Shown here: positions 42,198 to 50,687 of the stretch, piece by piece
How the letters are laid out: each line of letters opens with the position of its first letter
Position numbering within the stretch: the first letter of the stretch is position 1
Source of the DNA: Rhizobium sp. WYCCWR10014
Lineage (GTDB): Bacteria; Pseudomonadota; Alphaproteobacteria; Rhizobiales; Rhizobiaceae
Reading direction: 5' to 3'
Length of the DNA stretch: 64,000 nucleotides
NCBI RefSeq assembly: GCF_001657485.1
Contig: NZ_LXFU01000037.1
Location: 558,001 to 622,000, forward strand
The notes under the pieces: model-generated
The model's input: only the letters and a program-made list of their open reading frames with translations
What the model was told of the DNA's origin: nothing
Databases searched by the model: none
Program-made: the position numbers and the translations under genes

Positions 42198-43622
42198 TTA
42201 CGTGGTTAACGGCCGCTCATATGCCATGTCCGCGTTTCCATTGCTCCGTCCGAGGCATATCGCGACAACCGCACTCAGGAAGGCTGAGTAAAACACCGCA
42301 AAACCCGGTATCTGCAGCGAAAAATCGACCGCCGCATGAAGGGCGACCAAAACGGTCGCTGCCAGGCCAAGAAGAACATAGTGCCTGAGACGCCGTCTTT
42401 GGGCGAGCCCGTGCCGGAACACTCTGGCAAGTACCGAAAAGGCAATGACTGTCGCAATCGGGAACAATATTCCGAGACCCAGAAATCCTTCGAGATAGAA
42501 ATTATGCGCACGGTCGAAGACCCCGAAAATTCCGCAAGCCGGATCGCGGTAGGCGGAAAACACGGTCCGGAAGGTTCCAAGTCCCGTTCCCGTCAACCAG
42601 TGATCCGAGATGGCACGCCATATGCCCGGCAGAATGCAAAACCGATCATCATCCTCGAGTCGCCGCTCTTGCGCGCGCAAAATCGCCTGGCCCGCAAACA
42701 CCGTCAGCAGCAGCACGACGAAACCAGTCGCCGAGAGGAGTTTCAGCAACGAACGCCATCTCGGCGCCGGTCTCAGATGACGCCTCGAGCCGTTCCAGTT
42801 GATGACAAGCCATGGAAAATAGATGAGAGCGGCAACAAAGGTGGCAAATATCCCGGCGCGCGAGCGGCTCAGCATCAGCGCGGTGAAGCATGCGCATAAG
42901 AGCAGGATATAGATCCACGATCTCAAGAGAAGCGCGTTTCGGCCCGGCTCGCCGGGCGGATAGTTCGAATAGGCTCGGGTAATGTCCCTGACCAGGGTCA
43001 GCATCAGCAGCGTTCCAAGCCCAAGGAAGGTCGCGGCGGTATTGCGGTTGACGAAGACCGCAGTCAGGCTGTCGAGGTAGGCGCGTTTCTCCACGACGAT
43101 CAGGATGTTGGGAAACAGCAAAAACTGTAGCAGGCCGAAAACAGCGATGACGCCCGCCGTAAGCCCGAGCCCTGTCAGCACTTTCCGCGCGCGCTGGTCA
43201 GTATCGCATAAGAGCAGCCCGGTCAGAAATGTGACGAAAGGCAGGGCAACCCAGAGAATCGACGCGAGCGTGTCGGCCGGTTCGACCGAAATCGCCGCGG
43301 ATTGGGCACCTGCCAGGTCACGCGCGGCATTCCAGGCGGGATTCGCCAACCAATTGGAGGGCAGTTCGATGCTTTGAATGAACGTCCAGCCCGCCAGGAC
43401 GACGAGTAGAAACAAAGCGATACTGAAAACCCATCTGCTTTGTCTCGGCTCTCCGAAAAGCAGTCCCGAAATGATGGCGAGGGCAAACATCCCGATCGCG
43501 GCGAAGGCGAAGGGAAAGGGTGTAACGCTCCCGAACGGTATGAGAGTCAATATAACGAGGCCGATGAAGGCAAAAAGCAAAACCTCTCGCAAGACCCGCT
43601 TATTGATGAGGTTGGAGAACAT
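42198..43622 (-). CDS. pssT: PssT, Wzy-type EPS polymerase
   Basis: About 474 residues from the ATG at 43622; an ATG at 43661 is equally possible, since neither has a clear ribosome-binding site. A very hydrophobic protein with around 11-12 spans and a periplasmic loop containing the O-antigen ligase/Wzy_C pattern (LTGTGLGTFRTVFSAYRDPA followed by DRAHNFYLEGFLGLGI). It should join flipped repeat units to the growing chain on the periplasmic side. Position next to pssN fits pssT of R. leguminosarum. The 289-base gap to pssN holds the pssN-side leader and shows no gene. Confidence 0.85.
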   Translation of the reverse strand: MFSNLINKRVLREVLLFAFIGLVILTLIPFGSVTPFPFAFAAIGMFALAIISGLLFGEPRQSRWVFSIALFLLVVLAGWTFIQSIELPSNWLANPAWNAARDLAGAQSAAISVEPADTLASILWVALPFVTFLTGLLLCDTDQRARKVLTGLGLTAGVIAVFGLLQFLLFPNILIVVEKRAYLDSLTAVFVNRNTAATFLGLGTLLMLTLVRDITRAYSNYPPGEPGRNALLLRSWIYILLLCACFTALMLSRSRAGIFATFVAALIYFPWLVINWNGSRRHLRPAPRWRSLLKLLSATGFVVLLLTVFAGQAILRAQERRLEDDDRFCILPGIWRAISDHWLTGTGLGTFRTVFSAYRDPACGIFGVFDRAHNFYLEGFLGLGILFPIATVIAFSVLARVFRHGLAQRRRLRHYVLLGLAATVLVALHAAVDFSLQIPGFAVFYSAFLSAVVAICLGRSNGNADMAYERPLTT

Positions 43623-43931
43623 GTGAATTCGTTTACCAGAGTAGGCAGCGACCAAAGCCATTGCAACCGAAGAGATTAATTTACTCGTACTAACATAAGT
43701 TGAACATCAGACACTTGCGTGCTAAAGTGTAATAGAATTCCACATCGTTTAAAATTGTCGCGAAAGGTTTAAGCCAATCGAGACAAGGCCCGGCTATGCT
43801 CCTTCCAAGCAGCAGAAACGGGACAGATATTCTGCGCCCAATACTTGGCAGATCATCAGATCGCCATGCCATTGACCGAGAAAAAAGGCAAGCCTGATCT
43901 CAATCGGTTGCCCGTAACGGGGATTTAAGAG

Positions 43932-44531
43932 ATGAAGAAAACTGTCGTTACACTTCTGGCACTGGCCTTTACAGCAGGCAATGCATGCTCGGCATTTGCC
44001 GCCGGTCCCGCAGGTTTTGCCCGCGGCCTGACTGGTAATTCGGCGGTCAGTTATATCTCTGAAAAAGGCAAGATCATTCCGCCGTTCGCCCAGGTGCTGT
44101 TCTGCGCCCAGAACCCGTCCGAATGCCGCGACAACAATGGGTTGGCCGTCGTTGCGCTGACGGACAAGCAAATGCTGCAACTGAAGGACGTCAACAGCGC
44201 CGTCAATCGTACGATGATCGGCCGGAACGACTCTCGCAACGAACTGAATGGCGACGTCTGGAAGGTGAATGTGCGCAGCGGCGATTGCGAAGATTTCGCT
44301 TTGACCAAGCGCAGCCGGCTGATCGCGATGGGCTGGTCGTCGCGCGCTTTGCGGATCGCGACGGCATATACGCCCTCCGGTGAAGGACATGCGGTCCTCG
44401 TCGTCAGAACCGACAAGGGCGATCTCGTCCTCGACAACAGGAAAAGCAGCATCAAGAACTGGCGCGATACCGATCTGCGCTGGGACAAGATTCAATCGGG
44501 AACAGACCCCTACGTCTGGTACCGGCTATAG
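43932..44531 (+). CDS. Transglutaminase-like cysteine peptidase, exported
   Basis: 199 residues with a signal peptide (KKTVVTLLALAFTAGNACSA, cut near AFA). The catalytic triad of the bacterial transglutaminase-like peptidase family (C93) is visible: Cys in VRSGDCEDFALTKR near 118, His in GEGHAVLVVR near 157 and Asp in LVLDNRKSS near 171. Members are periplasmic; some, such as LapG, release surface adhesins, but this one is the shorter C93 type with unknown substrate. It is divergent from pssT across a 300-base gap, so it may be tied to the envelope polysaccharide genes. Confidence 0.85.
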   Translation: MKKTVVTLLALAFTAGNACSAFAAGPAGFARGLTGNSAVSYISEKGKIIPPFAQVLFCAQNPSECRDNNGLAVVALTDKQMLQLKDVNSAVNRTMIGRNDSRNELNGDVWKVNVRSGDCEDFALTKRSRLIAMGWSSRALRIATAYTPSGEGHAVLVVRTDKGDLVLDNRKSSIKNWRDTDLRWDKIQSGTDPYVWYRL

Positions 44532-44751
44532 CAGCCGAGGCAGCGACATAGACTGATTGATCCTGTTTCCGGAGTGAAGTCGAGCCTGCTCTGACGAGCC
44601 GCTCGACTTGTCATATCGCCCACACAAACCTATGTTTTGGCTATCGACGGGGCAGCGCGCAGCAAGTTGCGGTGCCCGGAGTTCGATTTCCGATGTGGGT
44701 TTCAGGCGATCTTCGGTATTGTCTTTTCGTCCAGATTAACTATGACGAACT

Positions 44752-44770
44752 CATGCTGCGACGCAGCATG
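44752..44770. promoter_or_regulatory. 19-base palindrome upstream of ugd
   Basis: CATGCTGCGACGCAGCATG has perfect 9-base arms around one central A, extended by T/A and, after a 1-base bulge, by GAAC/GTTC. It ends 29 bases before the ugd start codon. A weak -35/-10 pair (TTGTCT 44719-44724, TATGAC 44741-44746) lies just upstream. It may be an operator or a 5'-leader hairpin controlling UDP-glucuronate supply. Confidence 0.45.
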
Positions 44771-44799
44771 ACGTTCTACTCTAATGATTTGAGGGAAAT

Positions 44800-46128
44800 A
44801 TGCGCATCACGATGATTGGATCAGGCTATGTCGGCCTCGTTTCAGGCGTTTGCTTTGCGGATTTCGGCCACGACGTCATCTGCGTCGACAAGGATCTGAG
44901 TAAGATCGAAGCCCTTCGCGAAGGCCGCATTCCGATCTACGAGCCGGGTCTGGAGCAATTGGTCGCGGAAAATACCAGCACCGGCCGGCTGTCGTTTTCG
45001 ACGGATGTCGGCGAAAGCGTCCGCAGCGCCGATGTCGTGTTCATCGCAGTCGGCACCCCGTCCCGGCGCGGCGACGGTCACGCGGATCTCTCCTATGTCT
45101 ACGCCGCTGCGCGCGAGATTGCTACCTACGTGGAAGGCTTCACCGTTATCGTCACCAAGTCGACGGTGCCGGTCGGCACGGGAGACGAAGTCGAGCGCAT
45201 CATGCGCGAAACCAACCCCACGGCAGATGTCGCCGTCGTTTCCAATCCGGAATTCCTGCGTGAAGGTGCTGCGATCGAAGACTTCAAGCGTCCCGACCGT
45301 ATTGTCGTCGGCCTGAACGACGACCGGGCGCGCGAAACCATGACCGAGGTTTATCGCCCGCTCTATCTCAACCAGGCCCCCTTGGTCTTTACCACCCGCC
45401 GCACCTCCGAACTGATCAAATATGCGGCCAATGCATTTCTCGCGATGAAGATCACCTTCATCAACGAGATCGCCGATCTCTGCGAACGGGTCGACGCAAA
45501 CGTCCAGGACGTTTCGCGGGGAATCGGTCTCGACGGTCGTATCGGCTCCAAGTTCCTGCATGCCGGCCCAGGTTACGGCGGTTCGTGCTTCCCCAAGGAT
45601 ACGCTTGCCCTTGCCAAGACGGCGCAGGATTACGACGCGCCGATGCGTCTCATCGAGACGACGATCTCGATCAACGACAACCGCAAACGGGCGATGGGAC
45701 GCAAAGTCATTTCAGCCGTCGGTGGAGACATTCGCGGCAAGAAGATCGCGATCCTCGGCCTGACCTTCAAGCCGAACACCGACGATATGCGTGACAGCCC
45801 GGCGATCGCAGTCATCCAGACCCTGCAGGACAACGGCGCGCAAGTGGTCGGCTACGATCCCGAGGGCATGGAGAACGCCCGCAAGGTGATCGAGAACATC
45901 GAATATGCAAGCGGACCCTACGAAGCGGCCGCCGGTGCGGATGCGCTTGTCATCGTCACCGAATGGAACCAGTTCCGCGCGCTCGATTTCAATCGCCTGA
46001 AGCAGTCGATGCGCGCTCCGATCCTGGTCGATCTGCGCAATATCTACCGCAGCGACGAAGTCCGCAAACACGGCTTTACCTATACCGGCATCGGCACCAA
46101 CCTCTATCAGGAAACGACCGGCGCCTGA
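44800..46128 (+). CDS. ugd: UDP-glucose 6-dehydrogenase
   Basis: 442 residues, GAGGG before the ATG. Oxidises UDP-glucose to UDP-glucuronate with two NAD+. N-terminal Rossmann motif GSGYVGLVSG at 8-17, VGTPSRRGDG, STVPVGTGD, catalytic Cys263 in GPGYGGSCFPKD, and the C-terminal domain with LTFKPNTDDMRDSPA. Full length for the family (also called rkpK or exo5 in rhizobia). It supplies UDP-GlcA for PssD/PssE and, through the epimerase at 55271, UDP-GalA. Transcribed alone, from a promoter with a strong palindrome, to a clear terminator. Confidence 0.95.
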   Translation: MRITMIGSGYVGLVSGVCFADFGHDVICVDKDLSKIEALREGRIPIYEPGLEQLVAENTSTGRLSFSTDVGESVRSADVVFIAVGTPSRRGDGHADLSYVYAAAREIATYVEGFTVIVTKSTVPVGTGDEVERIMRETNPTADVAVVSNPEFLREGAAIEDFKRPDRIVVGLNDDRARETMTEVYRPLYLNQAPLVFTTRRTSELIKYAANAFLAMKITFINEIADLCERVDANVQDVSRGIGLDGRIGSKFLHAGPGYGGSCFPKDTLALAKTAQDYDAPMRLIETTISINDNRKRAMGRKVISAVGGDIRGKKIAILGLTFKPNTDDMRDSPAIAVIQTLQDNGAQVVGYDPEGMENARKVIENIEYASGPYEAAAGADALVIVTEWNQFRALDFNRLKQSMRAPILVDLRNIYRSDEVRKHGFTYTGIGTNLYQETTGA

Positions 46129-46151
46129 GATAGCGAACTTTTATTGTCCTG

Positions 46152-46187
46152 ACGCCGCGGAGCGCAAGTCCCGCGGCGTTTGGTTTT
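46152..46187 (+). terminator. Rho-independent terminator of ugd
   Basis: Arms ACGCCGCGG (46152-46160) and CCGCGGCGT (46171-46179) with a 10-base loop, followed by TTGGTTTT, 24 bases after the ugd stop. Confidence 0.75.
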
Positions 46188-46189
46188 GA

Positions 46190-46232
46190 GCATGACGCCG
46201 AAAAGTGTAGGCGTTTTCGGACGACACCATGC
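46190..46232. repeat. Rhizobial palindromic intergenic repeat (RIME-like)
   Basis: GCATGACGCCGAAAA ... TTTTCGGACGACACCATGC: an imperfect palindrome with CCGAAAA/TTTTCGG core and GCATG ends, which I recognise as the type of dispersed element frequent between genes of Rhizobium (RIME-like). It lies between the ugd terminator and the end of the convergent phosphoesterase gene. Confidence 0.6.
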
Positions 46233-46249
46233 TTGCCGATCTAGCCGAT

Positions 46250-47041
46250 TTAGAGGATTCCGACCCGCGTCCCTTTTATCGTCAGCACCGTCAACCGGCC
46301 CGTCGCCGAAACCGCAGTGTCGATACCGATGCGTTGCGGACCGAATGTCGGGATTCGCGCCGGGGTGTGGCCGTGGATCACGAGGACCGGAAGCTGCGGC
46401 CCTTCATTCAGGAAGGGCTGACGGATCCACATAAGGTCGCTGTCTTTTTGCCTCTTGAGGTCGATGCCCGGCCTGATGCCCGCATGAACAAAGAGGATCC
46501 TTCCCATCCGCAGCATGACCGGCAGCGATTCCAGAAATTGGATATGCCGCTCGGGTATCATGTTGCGAATGACGCGGGCAATTGATTCGCTTCCAGCCGC
46601 CGACTGCAGCAGATGCTCGATATCGATACCGTATGAGTGCAGCGTCTCCGTTCCGGCAAAGCCAAGCCATTCAAGAATGCGCGCCGGTTTGCGATAGAGA
46701 TTTACCAGTTCCGCATCATGATTGCCGCAAAGGACAAAACGTTGAAACCCCGGCGGCGGGGTCTTGCTCAGGAATTCCAGCACCGCGCTCGAATCCGGCC
46801 CGCGATCGACATAATCGCCGAGCATGACGATGAGTTTCGGCCCCGAAATGCGCGCGGCATCCTCCTCGATGCGGCGATGTGCCTCGACGAGTTCTTTATA
46901 ACATCCGTGAACATCGCTCATCGCGTAGACCGCAGCGAAGTCGCCTTCGGCAAACGTCAGCCGAGCGCGTCTTTTACGGTTGCCAGCCAGCATCGGTATC
47001 TGTTGTCGCCACGGCACTAGATAGTTAAACATGGAACCCAT
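46250..47041 (-). CDS. Metallophosphoesterase (serine/threonine protein phosphatase type)
   Basis: 263 residues. The calcineurin-like metal motifs are complete: YAMSDVHGCYKEL near 35, VMLGDYVDRGPDS near 71, VLCGNHDAELV near 103, a later FVHAGIRPG and VIHGHTPARIP. Similar to PrpA/PrpB and diadenosine tetraphosphatase-type enzymes; in this form usually called serine/threonine phosphatase. It might dephosphorylate proteins or small phosphates; the BY-kinase nearby is a tempting but unproven partner. An ATG three codons downstream is an alternative start. Convergent with ugd. Confidence 0.85.
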   Translation of the reverse strand: MGSMFNYLVPWRQQIPMLAGNRKRRARLTFAEGDFAAVYAMSDVHGCYKELVEAHRRIEEDAARISGPKLIVMLGDYVDRGPDSSAVLEFLSKTPPPGFQRFVLCGNHDAELVNLYRKPARILEWLGFAGTETLHSYGIDIEHLLQSAAGSESIARVIRNMIPERHIQFLESLPVMLRMGRILFVHAGIRPGIDLKRQKDSDLMWIRQPFLNEGPQLPVLVIHGHTPARIPTFGPQRIGIDTAVSATGRLTVLTIKGTRVGIL

Positions 47042-47114
47042 TTATGAGACCCGACCGGATGGCGGGTTGTCGGAAACAATCCATCTCTTATCCATCGCTG
47101 CAACGGCATGAGGC

Positions 47115-47429
47115 TCAGAGTTCATAAGAATTTGGCCTGATCGCGGCCCCACCGAAGTTGTAACGCGAACCGATTGCCACATTCAGAGCGACATAGCCTT
47201 TCGCCATTTGCTTCACCGCCTGCGCCAGGCTGGCCTGACTGGTCGCGGCCGAACGCTGCGCATCCAGCACATCAGGCACGGATGATTGTCCATCCTTGTA
47301 GCTCCCGATTGAAAGCGCAAGAGTCTCCTGCGTGGTCTTCACCTGAGCACGCAGCGCCGGCGACTCGGCAAACACCAATATTGGCCGTTGCAGCGGCGAG
47401 GCCACGCTCCGCATTGCGGATGTAATCAT
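47115..47429 (-). pseudogene. C-terminal relic of a TolC-family outer-membrane channel gene
   Basis: About 70 residues (from RAQVKTTQETLALSIGSYKD through VPDVLDAQRSAATSQASLAQ to ALNVAIG) are the last helical pair of a TolC-type efflux/secretion channel, normally over 440 residues. The first 25 residues are in a different, probably shifted frame, and nothing TolC-like precedes them. The gene has lost its 5' three quarters. The intact channel used by PrsDE must lie elsewhere. Confidence 0.7.
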
Positions 47430-47755
47430 TCATACTCGGGAGGGTGCTGCGGTTAATATTGCGCTATAGTTTGCTATATGATGGTTAATCCGGCGTTAAA
47501 CCGGCGATTATTGCGTTTCTCGCGACGTTATCGGCTAATATTCCCCAAATGGAGGAGCCACAAATATCGGATTTCCACAGGCCACACCTTCGAAAAAGCT
47601 GTAAAAATCAACCATAACGATAGCTATCCGGAAAAAATGAACGTTAAAGAAGATGATGCTTGACGCCCCCGCGGCGCAGCATAATGATGGCGCGTTGCGA
47701 GTGTGAATGACATTTCTTGATCAGGAATCTCAGATCCAAAACTGCGGGGTGCAAA
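47430..47755. other. Intergenic region, no gene supported
   Basis: About 325 bases between the TolC relic and the KTSC gene, AT-rich in the middle. A short + frame (47478-47663) has an unlikely basic composition and no ribosome-binding site. I see no repeat or clear promoter. Confidence 0.4.
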
Positions 47756-47959
47756 GTGGAAACTGCGGTTGATTCGAAACTTATCGAGGCGATCACCTAC
47801 GACGAAGACAGCCGGCATCTACGGGTCTATCTGACCAACGGTCAGAGGCGAGAATATGAAGGCGTTCCCAAGGGCGTCGTCGTCGGGTTGACGATGGCGG
47901 AATCACCGGGAAATTTCTACATGAAGGCAATCAGGGGCAAATATCCTCCTCGCCCCTAA
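47756..47959 (+). CDS. KTSC-domain small protein
   Basis: 67 residues from GTG at 47756 (METAVDSKLIEAITYDEDSR...), chosen because the domain begins there; a TTG at 47717 is possible. The KTSC pattern is present: strands with LRVYLTNGQRREYEGVP, then a helix with AESPGNFYMKAIRGKYP. This domain, named after a conserved Lys-Thr-Ser-Cys pattern in some members, occurs alone or fused to lysyl-tRNA synthetase-like proteins and may bind nucleic acid; its role is unclear. Transcribed alone. Confidence 0.75.
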   Translation: METAVDSKLIEAITYDEDSRHLRVYLTNGQRREYEGVPKGVVVGLTMAESPGNFYMKAIRGKYPPRP

Positions 47960-48060
47960 TGTCCTATCGATCACGACGATAGGATCCTTGTCCCGGCAAA
48001 GACGCGGGACCGGCATTCCCGGTCCCGCAATCATTTTCCCACCGAGCGGCGGTGCACACG

Positions 48061-48666
48061 TCAATAACTGTCGAGGAAATCGCGAACCGCGTTGATCTCA
48101 AGCGGCGCAATCTCGTGACCCCCGGGATGCCATACCGTCCGGACCTCCGCCCCTCGGTTTTTTAGATGCTCGGACAGCGCCTCGGTCATGGCGACGGGCG
48201 CAATCGGGTCCCGCTGCCCGGCCGTGATCAGCACCTTTCTTCCCGCCAGCGCCGACTGGACTTCGGGTTGAAACGGAATGAGCGGGTGCATCAGAACCGC
48301 GGCATCGAAGATACCCTTCTCGATCAGCACATTGGCAAGAATATTTGCGCCGTTCGAAAAACCCAGGCCAAGAATATGGGAAGCCTGGTACTCGTCAGCG
48401 AATGCCTTGACGTAGGCGGCCATCTTCTCCGTCGCGCGTGAGAGATCGGGCATGTCGTAGACACCCTCCCCCGTGCGGCGAAAGAACCGCGCCGCGCCGT
48501 GTTCGGAAACATCGCCGCGCGGCGAGAGAATCGTCGCTTCGGGCAGCAGACGCCGACCGAAGTCGAAGAACTGGTTCTCGTCGCCGCCGGTGCCGTGCAG
48601 CACCAGCAGGATGGGTTTATCAGGTGCACCGGCATGCAGCCGGTGCACATATCCGGTTTCGGTCAT
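48061..48666 (-). CDS. Alpha/beta-hydrolase, carboxylesterase/phospholipase family (MhqD-like)
   Basis: 201 residues. A compact alpha/beta-hydrolase: oxyanion region LVLHGTGGDENQFFDF, nucleophile Ser in LGLGFSNGANI near 103, Asp in TAGQRDPIAP near 155 and His in HPGGHEIA near 186. It lies 12 bases after the ring-cleaving dioxygenase gene on the same strand. The same pair, MhqD and MhqO, is induced by quinones and aldehydes in Bacillus, so this two-gene operon probably detoxifies quinone-type compounds, for example plant phenolics. Substrate inferred. Confidence 0.83.
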   Translation of the reverse strand: MTETGYVHRLHAGAPDKPILLVLHGTGGDENQFFDFGRRLLPEATILSPRGDVSEHGAARFFRRTGEGVYDMPDLSRATEKMAAYVKAFADEYQASHILGLGFSNGANILANVLIEKGIFDAAVLMHPLIPFQPEVQSALAGRKVLITAGQRDPIAPVAMTEALSEHLKNRGAEVRTVWHPGGHEIAPLEINAVRDFLDSY

Positions 48667-48678
48667 ATCGCCTTCTCC

Positions 48679-49611
48679 TTACGCTTCGAGCGGCTGCAGG
48701 TGCTGCTCGAGCAGCGCGCGAAGATGGGCGTGCTGCTGCGGCAGTTTCAGGGCTTCGCCGAGATGAGCCGTGTCCTCGTCGCGGTCGAAGCCGGGCTCAT
48801 TGGTCGCGACCTCGAACAGCACGCCGCCCGGCGTGCGGAAATAGATCGCCCAGAAATAATCGCGGTCGATCACCGGCGTGACCTGATAGCCGGTGTCCAT
48901 CAGCGCCTTGCGCACCTCGAGTTGCTTCTCGCGGTTTTCGACGGCGAAGGCGACGTGATGGACCGAGCCGGCGCCGGGCAGCGCACGGGCAATGTTCGGC
49001 ATGGTCTCGAGATCGATGAGATGCGCACCATTGCCGGAGGGCCTGATCAGCCGCTTGACGCCATTCCTTTCCTCGGCGACCTCGTAACCCATGAACTTCA
49101 AGAGTTCGGCCGTAGCGCCTTCGTCCCTCAGCCGCATGGCGACGGAGTGGAAGCCGCGAATGGCATGGTCCTCACTGATGCCGCCATCTGTCCAGGGCTG
49201 GCGGGCATCGTCTTCGACCTCGACGAGCGCGAAGCCGTCACCATCGGGACCGGAGAAATTCAGACGCTTCTCGCCGAAACTTTCCTCGGCCTTCAGGCCG
49301 CCGACACCAAGCGTGGCAAACCGATCGCTCCAGAAGCCGAGCGAGCCTTGTGGAACGGAAAACACCGTCGTGCCGACTTCGCCGGTACCAGGACGGCCCT
49401 GCGCCATCTTCGGGAACGGGAAATAGGTCATGACCGTGCCGGGTGCACCGGTCTCGTCACCATAATAGAGGTGATAGACATCGGGCGCGTCGAAATTCAC
49501 CGTCTTCTTGACGCGGCGCAGGCCGAGCGCATTGGTGAAAAACTGGTTGTTGGTGCGGGCGTCCTCCGCCATCGACGTGACGTGGTGCAGACCCTTGATC
49601 TGATCGAGCAT
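48679..49611 (-). CDS. Ring-cleaving dioxygenase of the glyoxalase superfamily (MhqO-like)
   Basis: 310 residues from the ATG at 49611 (GGGG at 8 bases); the longer frame has no domain. Two vicinal-oxygen-chelate domains: residues 4-150 start with IKGLHHVTSMAEDA (first metal His) and 155-300 with IRGFHSVAMRL and SVHHVAFAVENREKQ, with the closing metal Glu in GVLFEVATNEPGF. This family opens aromatic rings of hydroquinones with iron. Paired with the MhqD-like hydrolase downstream. The pair has no link with EPS and belongs to the background chromosome. Confidence 0.85.
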   Translation of the reverse strand: MLDQIKGLHHVTSMAEDARTNNQFFTNALGLRRVKKTVNFDAPDVYHLYYGDETGAPGTVMTYFPFPKMAQGRPGTGEVGTTVFSVPQGSLGFWSDRFATLGVGGLKAEESFGEKRLNFSGPDGDGFALVEVEDDARQPWTDGGISEDHAIRGFHSVAMRLRDEGATAELLKFMGYEVAEERNGVKRLIRPSGNGAHLIDLETMPNIARALPGAGSVHHVAFAVENREKQLEVRKALMDTGYQVTPVIDRDYFWAIYFRTPGGVLFEVATNEPGFDRDEDTAHLGEALKLPQQHAHLRALLEQHLQPLEA

Positions 49612-49747
49612 TTTGAGACCCCTTTCATGCCCGCCGTTGCGGGCTTTCGATGAGGCTAAGATGCGCGCTGAAACTCCCGTAGAACAGACCCGTAGACCAA
49701 AACGCATTGTCTTCTTTTAGTGAACGAACGCCAATCTCTGTTCACAT

Positions 49748-50449
49748 CTAGGCGTCATGGGGATTGGCCGGCAATTGCCAGTCGATCGGCGCGCGTCCGC
49801 GTGACTGCAAGAAGGCATTCGCCTTCGAAAAATGCCCGCAGCCGAAAAAACCGTTATGGGCCGAAAGCGGCGAGGGATGCGGCGCCCTGAGAACGAGATG
49901 CTGTGTCGTATCGACAAAGGCGGCCTTGCGCTGGGCATAGGAGCCCCAGAGCATGAAGACAACGGATTCGCAATCATCGTTGACCTTGCGGATGACGGCG
50001 TCGGTGAAGCGTTCCCACCCCTTGCCCTGATGAGCAGCCGCCTGCCCTTCCTCGACAGTCAGCACGCTGTTCAGCAGGAGTACGCCCTGCTTTGCCCAAT
50101 GTTCGAGAAAACCGTGACGTGCCGGCGCTATGCCAAGATCCGCCTCCATCTCCTTGTAGATATTGACCAGCGAGGGCGGTATGCGCACGCCCGGCCGGAC
50201 ACTGAAGCACAGCCCATGGGCTTGCCCGAGCCCATGATAGGGATCCTGGCCGAGGATGACGGCCTTGACGTTGGAGAGCGGCGTCAGATCGAGGGCGCGG
50301 AAGTATTCGCTGCCCTTGGGGAAAATCCGCTTGCCAACCTGCTTCTGCGCGACGAGGAAGGATTTGAGCTGTTGCATGTAGGGGCTTGAAAACTCCCCCT
50401 CCAGCGCAGCCTTCCAGCTCTCCTCGAGACTGACGGATGTATCATTCAT
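49748..50449 (-). CDS. ung: Uracil-DNA glycosylase
   Basis: 233 residues, full length for family 1. Removes uracil from DNA in base-excision repair. Catalytic water-activating motif GQDPYHGLGQAHGLCFSV near 66, Tyr/Phe uracil pocket (LCFSV), LLLNSVLTVEEGQAAAH, and the DNA-intercalating HPSPLSAHNGF loop near 192. Stand-alone gene; start ATG at 50449. Confidence 0.95.
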   Translation of the reverse strand: MNDTSVSLEESWKAALEGEFSSPYMQQLKSFLVAQKQVGKRIFPKGSEYFRALDLTPLSNVKAVILGQDPYHGLGQAHGLCFSVRPGVRIPPSLVNIYKEMEADLGIAPARHGFLEHWAKQGVLLLNSVLTVEEGQAAAHQGKGWERFTDAVIRKVNDDCESVVFMLWGSYAQRKAAFVDTTQHLVLRAPHPSPLSAHNGFFGCGHFSKANAFLQSRGRAPIDWQLPANPHDA

Positions 50450-50687
50450 CTAGGAAAATCCTTCGCATAGGACGAAACAACGGACACACGGTTCTAACAA
50501 AATCGATCTACGCTGCAATGCCTGCCGGCGCGGCAATGCGTCTACACCTTCAGAATTCGGTGAGAGAAGATTGCGAGAGGTGTCCGAGGCATCATCGTCC
50601 GTATTTAACTATATGATGGCTTCGGTATTTACGCCGGCAGGCGGCCTGAGTAGAACCTTGATTGTGAAATCGGAGTCATGTCTTCCT

